Source of the DNA: Tindallia californiensis
GTDB lineage: Bacteria > Bacillota > Clostridia > Peptostreptococcales > Tindalliaceae
DNA length: 64,000 bases
Direction of reading: 5' to 3'
Assembly: GCF_900107405.1 (NCBI RefSeq)
Contig: NZ_FNPV01000004.1
Span: 124,001 to 188,000 of the forward strand
Position numbers and translations under genes: made by a program
In this document: piece by piece, positions 1 to 8,680 of the stretch
Numbering within the stretch: the first letter of the stretch is position 1
Layout of the letters: every line of letters starts with the position of its first letter
The notes under the pieces: generated by a model
Told to the model about the DNA's origin: nothing
What the model saw: only the letters and a program-made list of their open reading frames with translations
Database searches by the model: none

Positions 1-194
1 TATTAACACCACCGGTGGGTAGGAATATTGCTGAGACAATTCGTCAGGTTCAGGCTTTTCAGCTGGTGAGGGAATCAGAAGGTACGAAAGCGACGCCAGC
101 TGGCTGGAAACCTGGCAAGCAAGTATTACAACCAGGTCCGGACTTGGTTGGAAAAGTTTGGGATGTATGGAAAGTGGAGAAAGCATTCGAATAG
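1..194 (+). CDS. Peroxiredoxin (AhpC/TSA family), 3' end only
   Basis: This is the C-terminal ~63 residues of a gene that begins left of the window. The reading frame starts at base 3 and ends in TAG at 192-194. The segment ATPAGWKPG followed by a Lys/Val/Gln-rich tail and GKVWDVWK is typical of the C-terminal region of typical 2-Cys / Prx6-type peroxiredoxins, thiol peroxidases that reduce H2O2 and organic peroxides in the cytoplasm. The peroxidatic cysteine lies outside the window and cannot be checked. It ends just before a strong terminator, so it is the last gene of its transcript and unlinked to the histidine genes downstream. Confidence 0.75.
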   Translation, partial: LTPPVGRNIAETIRQVQAFQLVRESEGTKATPAGWKPGKQVLQPGPDLVGKVWDVWKVEKAFE

Positions 195-199
195 TTTCT

Positions 200-229
200 A
201 AAAAACCCTGCTACTGGCAGGGTTTTTTT
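200..229 (+). terminator. Intrinsic terminator of the peroxiredoxin gene
   Basis: A CCCTGC / GCAGGG stem with a short loop is followed by a run of seven T, six bases after the peroxiredoxin stop codon. Confidence 0.85.
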
Positions 230-240
230 ATGCAATTCTA

Positions 241-269
241 TGACCAGGTAAGCCTCGATTTGATATAAT
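241..269 (+). promoter_or_regulatory. Possible SigA promoter of the first BTAD regulator
   Basis: A good -10 box TATAAT lies at 264-269. The sequence 17 bp upstream (TGACCA, 241-246) is only a weak -35. The -10 sits about 43 bp before the chosen ATG. Confidence 0.5.
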
Positions 270-311
270 GAAAAAAGAGAAACGCTTAGACAAAGGAAAG
301 GAGGGTTGCGA

Positions 312-3239
312 ATGCCTACGATAAAGGCTGTTTTATTAAAGACACCATCTGTTTTACTGGATGGTGAGTCCGTGCGTCTTCCTTATCGAAAAGCAGAAGC
401 AGCGTTTTATTATTTATTAGTGAATGGCAAAGCATCTCGGTCGGAGCTAATGCATTTGTTATGGGGAGATTTTCCGGAAGAAACGGCACGAAAAAATTTG
501 AGGAATGCCCTTTACAAAATTCGAAAGACAATCGGGGAAGAAGGGATTTTGACACCGAATCAAAAAGAACTACTTCTTAATCCGCAATGGCGATGGAGTA
601 CCGATCTTCAACATTTCCTGCTGGAAAAAAAGGACACATGGAAACAGTATCAGCAGGAATTCCTGCAGGGATTTTCGGTGAAAGATGCAGAGGATTTTGA
701 GGGGTGGATGTTGAAAAAAAGACAGGAATACGAAGAACTTTATTTAAGAAAACTACATCATGAAATAAAGAAAGCAGAAGAAATAGGAGACGTTGATGAG
801 ATTTTAGAATTAGGAAAAGCCTTAATACGGAAAGATGAATTTGACGAAGAGGCAAGAAGAAAAGTGATGGAGGCATATCTGCAAAAGCGACAGTTTCATA
901 AGGCGGTACAGGTTTATGAGGAAACCGTTCAGGTCTTAAAAGAAGAACTTGGGATTCAGCCAGAAGCTCGCACAAAAGCACTTTACGAAAAAGTATTGAG
1001 TCAACGTCAGCCAGAAGTATTGTCTGAAAGCCGTAAAGGAAAAGCCGTTATTTTCGGTCGGGAAAAAGAATGGCAACAACTTCAAAGGGAAGTAAGCACT
1101 TTTTTTAGGAAGACCTCTCCCAAAATAATTATGATATGCGGAGAAGCAGGTATAGGAAAAACTTTGTTGGTTCAAAAGTTTCTTGAAAGTGAAATATCTC
1201 CCGAAGTCGAAGTACTGGAGTCTAATTGTTATCAACAAGAAGAAAATTTTCTGTTAAAACCATGGCAACCTGTTTTTTCGCAGCTAGCAACCCTGCTGGA
1301 GATGAATGAGATACATTTGCCCGAAACTTGGATCTATCAGATATCCAGACAGTTTCCAATTTTTGAATCTTTGCTTGCCTCTGGCACAGAAAAGCTGCAA
1401 GAAAGGGCATTAGAAGAAGGACAAGGATTAAATCTTATTGAAGCAGTTGTGGGGATGTTGAAAAAAGTAACGATCAATAAAAAATTGATTTTTGTATTTG
1501 AGGATTTGCATTGGATGGATTCTGTGAGTTTACAGCTATTACAGCGGATTTTACAGGAAAAAACCTTATCAGTATTATTTTTAATAACCATAAGAGATGG
1601 GTATGAAAATCGAAAAGCGTCTTTAACGGCAATGACAAGACATAAAAGTTCTTTGGTGGAAATCAACTTAAGGCGATTCAGCTTTGAGGAGACATTGAAA
1701 TGGCTCGAAGGAGAAGCAGGGAAGGAAAAGCTGGACAAGAATGACGGTAAAAAAATATATAATGAGACTCGAGGGAATCCCTTTTTTGTAGCAGAATACA
1801 TCAATGCATTACAAACATGTGGAAGTACTAAAAAACTTTCCGTAAAAGCTCAGAATATTTTACAGAGTCGGTTGCAGGAAATGGCGGAAGAAACAAGAAA
1901 GCTGCTAGAGCTGATTTCCCTTTTCTTTCATCGGGTTCCAGTAAGTCGTGTGGCAGGTATCAGTAGTGCTGACGATATGGAAGTGGCCGAAATGTTGGAG
2001 CAATTAATAGAACGTGGTATTTTAAGAGAGGTTATTGAAGAAAATAAAACGAGCATAGAATTTGTCCATCAAAAATTTCGCGACTATGTCTACGAGCAAC
2101 AGTCTCTTTCTAAAAGACGGTTGCTACATCAGCGTGTAGGGATACAATTAGAGGAACAGCTTCGTGAAAACACCAGCGATGTTCTTCGGTATACAGACCT
2201 GATTCATCATTTTAAGCAAGGTGGCGACTACCCTCGGGCGTTAAAATATATTATGAAATACCTGAACGGCTATCTTGATTACTATCACGAACTGTTTCCC
2301 AGTGCCATTCATTTAAGAAACCTCCCCAGACAGTCAGTTTTTCTTAGTCGGGAAGAAACCATGGTATACTTTGATGAAGTGGAAGCTATTATGGAAAAAA
2401 TGGATCCGGAAGACTTGCAAGATGAAGAAGTGCGATTTTGGCACCTTTCTTTTCTTCATTTAAAGGGCCGATTGTTAATCCGGGAAGGTGATTATGAAGT
2501 GGGTCTGGAAACTACAAAAGAAATGATTCAGCTAGCCTTGGAAGCAGAAAACTGGGATTATGCCATGAATGGATATCAGCAAATAGTAAACTACGGAATA
2601 CAGACCCAGCAACCAGATATCATGATCCAACATATTGATCAGGCAATGGAGATGGCAGAGAACAAATGCTATCCGGATCGTATGCCTATATTTCTACGCT
2701 TAAAGGGGCTTTACCTTATGATGAGTCATGATTTTGATGAAGCAGAACTGGTTTTAGATGAGGCGATCAAAGCTGTATCAGGTATGGAAACCAAGCATCG
2801 TCAACATGTAGTCCATGTGTCGGCTTGTCGATATTATAAGGGAGAAATACACAGAAATCGTCAGGAATACGAACAAGCCCTTGAAGAATATCGAAAAGCT
2901 GTAGACGGTTGTTCGCAAAAAGATGTCAGACACCATTCAATAGCTGTTTTTTATACGGGTATGGGTTTGGCCTGCTATCAGATGGGTAAGGTTGAAAAGG
3001 CAGAAGAATACTTGGTGCAAGCATTAGACTACTTTAGAGAATATGAAATATTTTGGCGCAGATCAATTGCGAATCTTTACATGGCATTAATTGAAGCAGA
3101 AAAAAGAAATACCGATACAGCTAAAAAACATATCGATGATGCTCAGGCCTATGCGCGAATGATTAAAAATCCATATGAATTAAGTGTGTTAAAAAGAATC
3201 AAAAAAGAGGTGCAAATGAAAACGTCTTCATTTCATTGA
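312..3239 (+). CDS. BTAD/SARP-like AAA-ATPase transcriptional regulator with TPR repeats (regulator 1)
   Basis: This 975-residue cytoplasmic protein is a probable transcription activator. Residues 1-95 look like the winged-helix DNA-binding domain of SARP/BTAD proteins. Residues ~100-235 are the helical bacterial transcriptional activator domain (motif ALYEKVLS near the end). An AAA/STAND ATPase follows with Walker A GEAGIGKT at 277-284 and Walker B FVFEDLHWMD near 394-403. The C-terminal third is TPR-like helical repeats that usually sense a ligand or partner. The ATG at 312 is preferred over an in-frame TTG at 306 because AGGAGG ends about 7 bases before it. It is paralogous to the regulator at 14347 and stands next to hutH, so control of histidine use is inferred. 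Its terminator overlaps the stop codon. Confidence 0.85.
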   Translation: MPTIKAVLLKTPSVLLDGESVRLPYRKAEAAFYYLLVNGKASRSELMHLLWGDFPEETARKNLRNALYKIRKTIGEEGILTPNQKELLLNPQWRWSTDLQHFLLEKKDTWKQYQQEFLQGFSVKDAEDFEGWMLKKRQEYEELYLRKLHHEIKKAEEIGDVDEILELGKALIRKDEFDEEARRKVMEAYLQKRQFHKAVQVYEETVQVLKEELGIQPEARTKALYEKVLSQRQPEVLSESRKGKAVIFGREKEWQQLQREVSTFFRKTSPKIIMICGEAGIGKTLLVQKFLESEISPEVEVLESNCYQQEENFLLKPWQPVFSQLATLLEMNEIHLPETWIYQISRQFPIFESLLASGTEKLQERALEEGQGLNLIEAVVGMLKKVTINKKLIFVFEDLHWMDSVSLQLLQRILQEKTLSVLFLITIRDGYENRKASLTAMTRHKSSLVEINLRRFSFEETLKWLEGEAGKEKLDKNDGKKIYNETRGNPFFVAEYINALQTCGSTKKLSVKAQNILQSRLQEMAEETRKLLELISLFFHRVPVSRVAGISSADDMEVAEMLEQLIERGILREVIEENKTSIEFVHQKFRDYVYEQQSLSKRRLLHQRVGIQLEEQLRENTSDVLRYTDLIHHFKQGGDYPRALKYIMKYLNGYLDYYHELFPSAIHLRNLPRQSVFLSREETMVYFDEVEAIMEKMDPEDLQDEEVRFWHLSFLHLKGRLLIREGDYEVGLETTKEMIQLALEAENWDYAMNGYQQIVNYGIQTQQPDIMIQHIDQAMEMAENKCYPDRMPIFLRLKGLYLMMSHDFDEAELVLDEAIKAVSGMETKHRQHVVHVSACRYYKGEIHRNRQEYEQALEEYRKAVDGCSQKDVRHHSIAVFYTGMGLACYQMGKVEKAEEYLVQALDYFREYEIFWRRSIANLYMALIEAEKRNTDTAKKHIDDAQAYARMIKNPYELSVLKRIKKEVQMKTSSFH

Positions 3240-3259
3240 CGATTTGAAGACGTTTTTTT
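3219..3259 (+). terminator. Terminator after regulator 1
   Basis: AACGTCTTC pairs with GAAGACGTT and is followed by a T-run. The 5' arm lies inside the last codons of the regulator and the stop codon is in the loop. Confidence 0.85.
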
Positions 3260-3298
3260 GATAAAGTATAGAACAAGCTAAAATTGAAAGTGATAAAG
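3259..3298 (+). promoter_or_regulatory. Direct repeat TGATAAAG upstream of hutH, possible activator site
   Basis: The octamer TGATAAAG occurs at 3259-3266 and again at 3291-3298, a 32-bp period (about three helical turns), 37-76 bp before the hutH ATG. SARP/BTAD activators generally bind direct repeats near the -35 region, so this is a candidate target of the adjacent regulator. There is no strong consensus promoter here, which fits an activator-dependent one. Short repeats can arise by chance. Confidence 0.3.
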
Positions 3299-3334
3299 AA
3301 CTTTTGCTGTTTTGATATCAGAGGAGGTAGAAGA

Positions 3335-4858
3335 ATGAAAGAAGTCAGAATTGATGGAAATAGCCTTACAATTGAAGAAGTTGTGGAAGTTGCTCGGAAT
3401 AACGCTTCAGTTGCTTTAACAGAAGAATCTGTAGAAAAGATTCATCGTGCACGAAAAGTAGTTGACGATTTTGTACAGGAAGAAAAAGTGATTTATGGGA
3501 TCACTACTGGTTTTGGTAAGTTTAGCGATGTGGTTATCTCAAAAGAAGAAGCAAAACAATTACAAAAAAACCTGATTATGAGTCATGCCTGCGGCGTGGG
3601 AGAGCCTTTTGAAGAAGAAATCTCCCGAGGAATCATGTTGCTGAGAGCCAATGCTCTAGCCAAAGGATTTTCAGGTGTCCGGTTAGAAACCATACAAACA
3701 TTGATAGAGATGTTGAATAAAGGCGTTCATCCGGTGATTCCGGAAAAAGGTTCTTTGGGAGCCAGTGGCGATTTGGCACCTCTCTCCCATATGGTATTAG
3801 TGATGATGGGCATGGGTGAAGCTTTTTATCAAGGACAGCGTTTAACCGGAGAAGAGGCAATGAAAAAAGCTGGTATTACCCCTATTGAACTCACATCCAA
3901 AGAAGGATTGGGTCTTATTAATGGAACACAGGCCATGACAGCTGTAGGTACTTTATGTTATTATGATGCCATGATCTTGATGAAAACTGCGGATATCGCC
4001 GGTGCTTTAACGGTAGAGGCACTAAGAGGCATCACCGATGCTTTTGACCTTCGTCTCCATCAGGTTCGACCACATGCAGGGCAAATACACAGTGCTTCGA
4101 ACATGTTAAAGCTTACAGAAGAAAGTCAGCGTACGACACGGCAGGGAGAAGTACGGGTGCAGGATGCCTATACGCTTCGCTGCATTCCTCAGGTTCATGG
4201 GGCATCCAGAGATGCTTTGGAGCACTTAAAGAAAAAAATTGAAATTGAAATCAACTCAGTAACAGACAATCCGATTATTTTTGCAGATACCAAGGAAGCC
4301 ATTTCTGGCGGTAATTTCCATGGACAAGCAATGGCATTAGCCTTTGATTATTTGGGAATAGCGATTGCTGAATTAGCGAATATATCAGAACGAAGGATTG
4401 AAAGACTTGTCAATCCACAGTTAAGCGGTCTTCCTGCTTTTCTGACGCAAAAGGGTGGTCTTAACTCTGGGTTTATGATTGCTCAATATTCTGCCGCCGC
4501 ATTAGTATCTGAAAACAAAGTGCTGGCCCATCCTTCCAGTGTTGACTCTATCCCCTCGTCAGCTAATCAGGAGGATCATGTAAGTATGGGTACCATTGGT
4601 GCCAGAAAAGCACGAAGCATCCTAACGAATGCACAAAGTGTTGTTGGTATCGAATTAATGGCAGCGGCTCAGGCTATTGATCTTGACGGTGAAGAAAAAC
4701 CTGGCAGAGGAACGCTGGCAGCATACGAAAGTTTACGGCAGACACTGCCAGCACTGGGAGAAGACCGGGTATTATATGATGACATTCAAATAAGCACAAC
4801 GGCTGTTGCTTCTGGACAAATTGTCAGCGCTGTTGAAAAAGTAGTAGGAGAGCTGTAA
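3335..4858 (+). CDS. hutH: Histidine ammonia-lyase
   Basis: Converts L-histidine to trans-urocanate plus ammonia, the first step of the Hut pathway, in the cytoplasm. The 507 residues match the usual length of bacterial HutH. The MIO-forming tripeptide Ala-Ser-Gly is intact at 143-145 within GSLGASGDLAPLSH. Tyr54 (in VIYGITTGFG) and His84 (NLIMSHACGVGEP) align with the classical catalytic residues, and GLINGTQ, LRCIPQVHG and NQEDHVSMG carry the conserved Asn, Arg and Glu. The ATG at 3335 is used because GAGGAGG lies just upstream; an in-frame start at 3284 would add 17 non-conserved residues. It stands first in the island, followed by a carrier and a racemase candidate, and contrasts with the MIO-less paralogue at 10960. 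Confidence 0.97.
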   Translation: MKEVRIDGNSLTIEEVVEVARNNASVALTEESVEKIHRARKVVDDFVQEEKVIYGITTGFGKFSDVVISKEEAKQLQKNLIMSHACGVGEPFEEEISRGIMLLRANALAKGFSGVRLETIQTLIEMLNKGVHPVIPEKGSLGASGDLAPLSHMVLVMMGMGEAFYQGQRLTGEEAMKKAGITPIELTSKEGLGLINGTQAMTAVGTLCYYDAMILMKTADIAGALTVEALRGITDAFDLRLHQVRPHAGQIHSASNMLKLTEESQRTTRQGEVRVQDAYTLRCIPQVHGASRDALEHLKKKIEIEINSVTDNPIIFADTKEAISGGNFHGQAMALAFDYLGIAIAELANISERRIERLVNPQLSGLPAFLTQKGGLNSGFMIAQYSAAALVSENKVLAHPSSVDSIPSSANQEDHVSMGTIGARKARSILTNAQSVVGIELMAAAQAIDLDGEEKPGRGTLAAYESLRQTLPALGEDRVLYDDIQISTTAVASGQIVSAVEKVVGEL

Positions 4859-4887
4859 TAAGAAGACGCAGAAGGTAAAAAGAATAA

Positions 4888-4921
4888 CCAGAACCTTGGA
4901 AAAAATATTCTAAGGTTCTGG
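4888..4921 (+). other. Hairpin between hutH and the carrier gene, no T-run on the + strand
   Basis: CCAGAACCTT pairs with AAGGTTCTGG around an A-rich loop. It is followed by A-rich, not T-rich, sequence on the + strand. The T-rich flank is on the other strand, although all nearby genes are on +. It may act as an mRNA 3' stabiliser or processing site that lets hutH exceed the downstream gene in expression. Confidence 0.5.
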
Positions 4922-4969
4922 AAAAAATAAAAGCACTATAGTTAATAAAATAACGAGGAGGATGTGAAA

Positions 4970-6280
4970 ATGCTGACAAACCCGGTTTTATTATCAGTTG
5001 TTATTATGGTAGTTCTTTGCCTACTGAAGCTTAACGTGTTGCTATCTCTTATTATAGCGGCTTTGGCTGGTGGAGTTTTAGCAGGCATGCCCCTGGGTGA
5101 AACCATGGGAGTATTAATTGGTGGCATGGGAGGCAATTCCAGTACGGCACTAAGTTATATCTTATTGGGAACATTGGCAGCAACCCTTCATAAAACGGGT
5201 ATTGCAACCATACTTTCCAGGAAAATTGTTGAGTGGGTTCAAGGAAAAGGTGTTATTTTGGTGTTAATTATTGCCGCTGTCGCATGTTTATCCCAAAACC
5301 TGATCCCTGTGCACATTGCTTTTGTTCCAATCCTTATTCCGCCTTTAGTAAAGGTAATGAATAAGCTGAAAATTGACCGACGTGCTGTAGCTTCAGCGTT
5401 GACCTTTGGCTTGAAAGCGCCTTATGTAGCACTTCCGGTAGGATATGGATGGATTTTTCATGGACTTATCAGTGATAATATGTCGGAAAATGGCATGGAA
5501 GTAGCTCAAAGCTCCATTTGGCACGTCATGTGGATCCCTGGGCTGGCTATGCTAATTGGACTTTTGATTGCTGTGTTTATTACCTATCGTAAGGAACGAG
5601 AATATAAAGATATTGAACCGGAAGGACTTGAAACAACTGTTGAAGAAGCAGAAATAAAAATGACCGGCAAACACTGGGTTGCATTGGTTGGTGCGGTATC
5701 AGCTTTGGCGATTCAGGTAAGCCCATTAGGCTCATTGCATATTGGTGCTTTGGTTGGTATTACGATTATGCTTGTAGGTGGAGCCATTAAATGGAAAGAT
5801 TTGGACGAAATGCTTCACAGTGGAATAGGAATGATGGGTTTTATCGCTTTTGTTATGCTGGTAGCAGCGGGCTACGGTTCTGTTATTCGGGAAACCGGTG
5901 GCGTTGATCAATTGGTGGAATCTGCCGGAGGAATGTTAGCTGGTAGTCAGGTTGTTGCCGCATCTGTAATGATTTTAATCGGTCTGTTTATTACGATGGG
6001 AATTGGTACATCTTTCGGAACCATTCCGATTATTGCGGCTATTTACGTGCCGATGGCGATGGCTCTTGGCTTTAGCCCTCAAGCAACCATTCTTCTTATT
6101 GGTACGGCTGCAGCCTTAGGAGATGCCGGTTCGCCAGCCTCCGACAGTACACTAGCACCGACAGCTGGATTAAATGTTGATGGTCAACATGACCATATCT
6201 GGGATACATGTGTTCCTACGTTCTTGCATTACAACATTCCGATCGTTATCTTCGGGATCATTGGAGCCGTTATTTTGTAA
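4970..6280 (+). CDS. Predicted histidine transporter, Na+/H+ antiporter-like (YuiF type)
   Basis: A 436-residue integral membrane protein with about 11-12 hydrophobic segments, belonging to the NhaC-like ion-transporter superfamily (Na_H_antiport_2 N-terminus plus the main antiporter domain). Conserved polar stretches are visible inside membrane segments, such as NLIPVHIAFVPILIPP, KAPYVALPVGYGWIFHG, GIGTSFGTIPIIA and GDAGSPASDSTLAPTAGLN. Bacillus YuiF and its relatives have been predicted from histidine-responsive regulation to carry histidine, and the position directly after hutH supports L-histidine uptake, probably Na+-coupled. The ATG at 4970 follows AGGAGG by 8 bases and is better than a GTG at 4964. 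Substrate assignment is inference from family and context. Confidence 0.8.
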   Translation: MLTNPVLLSVVIMVVLCLLKLNVLLSLIIAALAGGVLAGMPLGETMGVLIGGMGGNSSTALSYILLGTLAATLHKTGIATILSRKIVEWVQGKGVILVLIIAAVACLSQNLIPVHIAFVPILIPPLVKVMNKLKIDRRAVASALTFGLKAPYVALPVGYGWIFHGLISDNMSENGMEVAQSSIWHVMWIPGLAMLIGLLIAVFITYRKEREYKDIEPEGLETTVEEAEIKMTGKHWVALVGAVSALAIQVSPLGSLHIGALVGITIMLVGGAIKWKDLDEMLHSGIGMMGFIAFVMLVAAGYGSVIRETGGVDQLVESAGGMLAGSQVVAASVMILIGLFITMGIGTSFGTIPIIAAIYVPMAMALGFSPQATILLIGTAAALGDAGSPASDSTLAPTAGLNVDGQHDHIWDTCVPTFLHYNIPIVIFGIIGAVIL

Positions 6281-6331
6281 AAATTGTCAAAAACTTAAAA
6301 TAATATTGCCTAACCTGTAGAGTAGTATCTA

Positions 6332-6363
6332 AAGAAGGTCGCTGGTTTTTCAGCGGCCTTCTT
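6332..6363 (+). terminator. Hairpin/weak terminator after the carrier gene
   Basis: AAGAAGG-T-CGCTG pairs with CAGCG-G-CCTTCTT around a GTTTTT loop. The stem is strong but no real T-run follows, so partial termination or a boundary structure is more likely than full stop. Confidence 0.5.
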
Positions 6364-6393
6364 ACAGTAATATATGTCAGGAGGAATGTTTCG

Positions 6394-7212
6394 ATGAAAC
6401 TAAAATATTATAAATGCAGTCCGACGGAAAATATGACCATTTTAATATGGGATACGGTACCGAAACACCAGTATGTAGAAATTGCCCAAAAACTAATGAA
6501 GGAGAATCATATTCATGCAGAACAGGTAGGCTTTGTAACGGAAATGGTGAAGGGAGAGGAAAACGCCGCGGTTCGGTTGGAGATGATGGGGGGAGAATTT
6601 TGTGTAAACGCTACCCGGTCTCTGGCAGCGGTCGTTTCTTTTCGACAGAAAGACGAAGGTGGCATTGTAAAGCTGGAAACCAGCGGTTTAGAAGCACCAA
6701 TAGACTGTGTTGTAAAGAATATGGATAAAGCATATCAAAAGGAGGTTGGCATTTACATGACCCCTCCTAAAAAAGTAGAAACAATAACCATTTCATCAGA
6801 AGAAGGAAGGGTAGAAGGAACCTTAGTGGCAATGGAAGGAATTACCCATGTGGTGGTTAATAGTGGAACAGTGAAAGAAAGAATGTTGCTATACCACGGT
6901 ATTCGAAAGCAATTAAAAGGAAAAGAGATGGAAGCCCTGGGTGTGATGTTTTATGACGAAAGATTAAACTACCTGGAACCTTTGGTATGGGTGCGGGAGA
7001 CGGATAGTCTGTTTTGGGAAAGAGGTTGCGGATCAGGAGCAGCAGCTCTGGGAGCTGTCTTAGCTTCTCAAAAGAAAAATAGTATAAAAAAGGCAATAAA
7101 ACAACCCGGTGGAACCATGGATATAACCGTGAATTGGGAAAAAGGAGCTATTCAAGATATATATTTGAATGGAGAAGTAAGAATTGTATCAGAAGGATGG
7201 CTATATATCTAA
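6394..7212 (+). CDS. DapF-fold two-cysteine epimerase, candidate histidine racemase
   Basis: This 272-residue protein has the pseudo-symmetric fold of PLP-independent diaminopimelate epimerase relatives. Both catalytic cysteines are visible: Cys70 in MGGEFCVNATRS and Cys212 in ERGCGSGAAALGA. It lacks overall close resemblance to canonical DapF and is not near lysine genes. DapF-fold histidine racemases are known (CntK of staphylopine synthesis and a Fusobacterium enzyme). Standing between a histidine carrier and the remaining hut genes, with its own terminator, it most plausibly interconverts D- and L-histidine so that D-histidine can enter HutH. An amino-acid epimerase for another substrate is possible. 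The start at 6394 has a good AGGAGG 8 bases upstream. Confidence 0.75.
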   Translation: MKLKYYKCSPTENMTILIWDTVPKHQYVEIAQKLMKENHIHAEQVGFVTEMVKGEENAAVRLEMMGGEFCVNATRSLAAVVSFRQKDEGGIVKLETSGLEAPIDCVVKNMDKAYQKEVGIYMTPPKKVETITISSEEGRVEGTLVAMEGITHVVVNSGTVKERMLLYHGIRKQLKGKEMEALGVMFYDERLNYLEPLVWVRETDSLFWERGCGSGAAALGAVLASQKKNSIKKAIKQPGGTMDITVNWEKGAIQDIYLNGEVRIVSEGWLYI

Positions 7213-7218
7213 AAACCC

Positions 7219-7266
7219 AAAAAGACAAGAGATAATGCTTAAAAAACATTCTCTTGTCTTTTTTTT
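7219..7266 (+). terminator. Terminator after the DapF-like gene
   Basis: AAAGACAAGAGA pairs with TCTCTTGTCTTT, followed by eight T. This separates the hutH-carrier-racemase segment from the molybdenum hydroxylase operon. Confidence 0.9.
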
Positions 7267-7323
7267 GACTTTTTGAACATACAATATAAGATAGATGAAC
7301 CGATTTTTTAAGGAGGAATAAAG

Positions 7324-7800
7324 ATGTTGCTGGATTTCAATGTAAACGGACAGAATTATAAAATAGTAGTAGAAGAAAAATTGAGATTGTTAGATGTATT
7401 AAGAGAAAAACTAGATTTAACCGGACCCAAAGAAGGTTGTGGAGAAGGGGAGTGTGGTGCCTGTACGGTGATTGTTGATGATTTAGCTGTTAATGCTTGT
7501 TTGATAATGGCTCACCAGGTAATGCATAAGCACGTTACTACCGTTGAAGGATTGGAGGAAAATGGAGAGCTGGGAATTTTACAACAAGCCTTTATAGATC
7601 ATGGGGCCATTCAATGTGGATTTTGCACACCGGGAATGATGATGTCTGCAAAAGCATTGTTGATCAAAAATGCTAATCCGACAGAAGAAGAAATTAAGAA
7701 AGGAATAGAAGGGAATTTATGTCGATGCACAGGTTACCTTAATATTATAAAGGCAATAAAAGAAGCGGCGGTACAAATGGGTAAAAGGAGCGATCGGTAA
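7324..7800 (+). CDS. Molybdenum hydroxylase, [2Fe-2S] small subunit
   Basis: The 158-residue electron-transfer subunit of an xanthine dehydrogenase/CO dehydrogenase-family enzyme. The plant-ferredoxin type cluster is bound by Cys39, Cys44, Cys47 and Cys59 (CGEGECGAC...NAC). The second cluster is bound by Cys98, Cys101, Cys133 and Cys135 (CGFC...CRC). All eight ligands are present, so both clusters should form. The gene is followed after one base by the FAD subunit gene. The split into separate Fe-S, FAD and Mo subunits is usual for prokaryotic family members. No XdhC-like maturation gene is found in the window. Substrate is unknown; see the large subunit. Confidence 0.93.
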   Translation: MLLDFNVNGQNYKIVVEEKLRLLDVLREKLDLTGPKEGCGEGECGACTVIVDDLAVNACLIMAHQVMHKHVTTVEGLEENGELGILQQAFIDHGAIQCGFCTPGMMMSAKALLIKNANPTEEEIKKGIEGNLCRCTGYLNIIKAIKEAAVQMGKRSDR

Positions 7801-7801
7801 G

Positions 7802-8680
7802 ATGAGAAAAGATAGTTTTCATGTACACCATCCCGTTGATTTAGAAGAAGCGTTGAAAAAATGGAATGAATCGACGTTTGATCCTGTATTTTTGGCGGGT
7901 GGTACCGACTGGGTATTGAAATGGAGGCAGGGTGAGATAGATCCTTTGGTCGTGATTGATATCAGTCATGTGAAAGAACTGAAGGGTATTCGGGAGGAAG
8001 AGGACAGGATTGTTCTTGGTGCTGCAACCACTTTCGACGAGTTATCCCTTCATCCGCTACTAAATAAATATGCCATGGTATTGGTACAAGCGGCAAAAAG
8101 TGTCGGATCTACACAAATCAGAAATATGGCTACGATAGGAGGCAATGTTGCAAATGCAGCACCATGTGCGGACTCAGTGACAGCCTTAATCGCTTTGGAT
8201 GCAAAAGCTTGTATCATCAATCAAGAAAAAAGGATAAGAGAAGCATTTATCAAAGATCTGGTTCAGGATAAGCATCAGGACAGATTAAGGGAGAAAGAAC
8301 TGATAATAGAAATATTTTTTGAAAAAGAAGCGGTTATGACCTTTAATGGTTTTGCTAAAATAGGGGATCGTTCTACGGTGACGATTTCGAAATTAAATGC
8401 AGGAATTGCATTGAAATGTGAAAACGGATTAATTAAAAAAGCACAAATAGCCTTGGGAGCTTTAGCGCCGAAAGCTTTTGTGGCAGAAGGATTATCTCAT
8501 GCCTTAGTAGGAAAAAGAATGGACGGGAGGCTGATTTCATTTTTGCAGGAGGAAGCAGTGACAATAGTGGATCAGTCGATTAAAGGAAGAAAGTCGCATC
8601 CTTATAAAAGAGAAGCGGTCAAGGGCTTGATGGATGATCTGATAGCAAACTTGGTGGAGGTGAAGGCAGATGAAATCTAG
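7802..8680 (+). CDS. Molybdenum hydroxylase, FAD-binding medium subunit
   Basis: The 292-residue flavoprotein subunit (CoxM/XdhB type) passes electrons from the Fe-S clusters to an acceptor. The FAD-contact motifs AGGTDW near residue 33-38 and TIGGNVANAAPCADS near 116-130 are clear, and the C-terminal CO-dehydrogenase flavoprotein domain is present. The start follows the small-subunit stop by one base with AAAGGAG upstream. Its 3' end overlaps the Mo-subunit gene by 11 bases, showing translational coupling. Electron acceptor (NAD+, ferredoxin or other) cannot be told from sequence. Confidence 0.92.
   Translation: MRKDSFHVHHPVDLEEALKKWNESTFDPVFLAGGTDWVLKWRQGEIDPLVVIDISHVKELKGIREEEDRIVLGAATTFDELSLHPLLNKYAMVLVQAAKSVGSTQIRNMATIGGNVANAAPCADSVTALIALDAKACIINQEKRIREAFIKDLVQDKHQDRLREKELIIEIFFEKEAVMTFNGFAKIGDRSTVTISKLNAGIALKCENGLIKKAQIALGALAPKAFVAEGLSHALVGKRMDGRLISFLQEEAVTIVDQSIKGRKSHPYKREAVKGLMDDLIANLVEVKADEI

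Noticed and set aside
1337-1804. 155-codon open frame antisense to regulator 1
   Set aside because: No recognisable protein, no start signal, fully inside a conserved ATPase gene on the other strand.
4888-4921. Full intrinsic terminator after hutH
   Set aside because: The stem is good but the + strand after it is A-rich without a T-run, so it is listed only as a hairpin.
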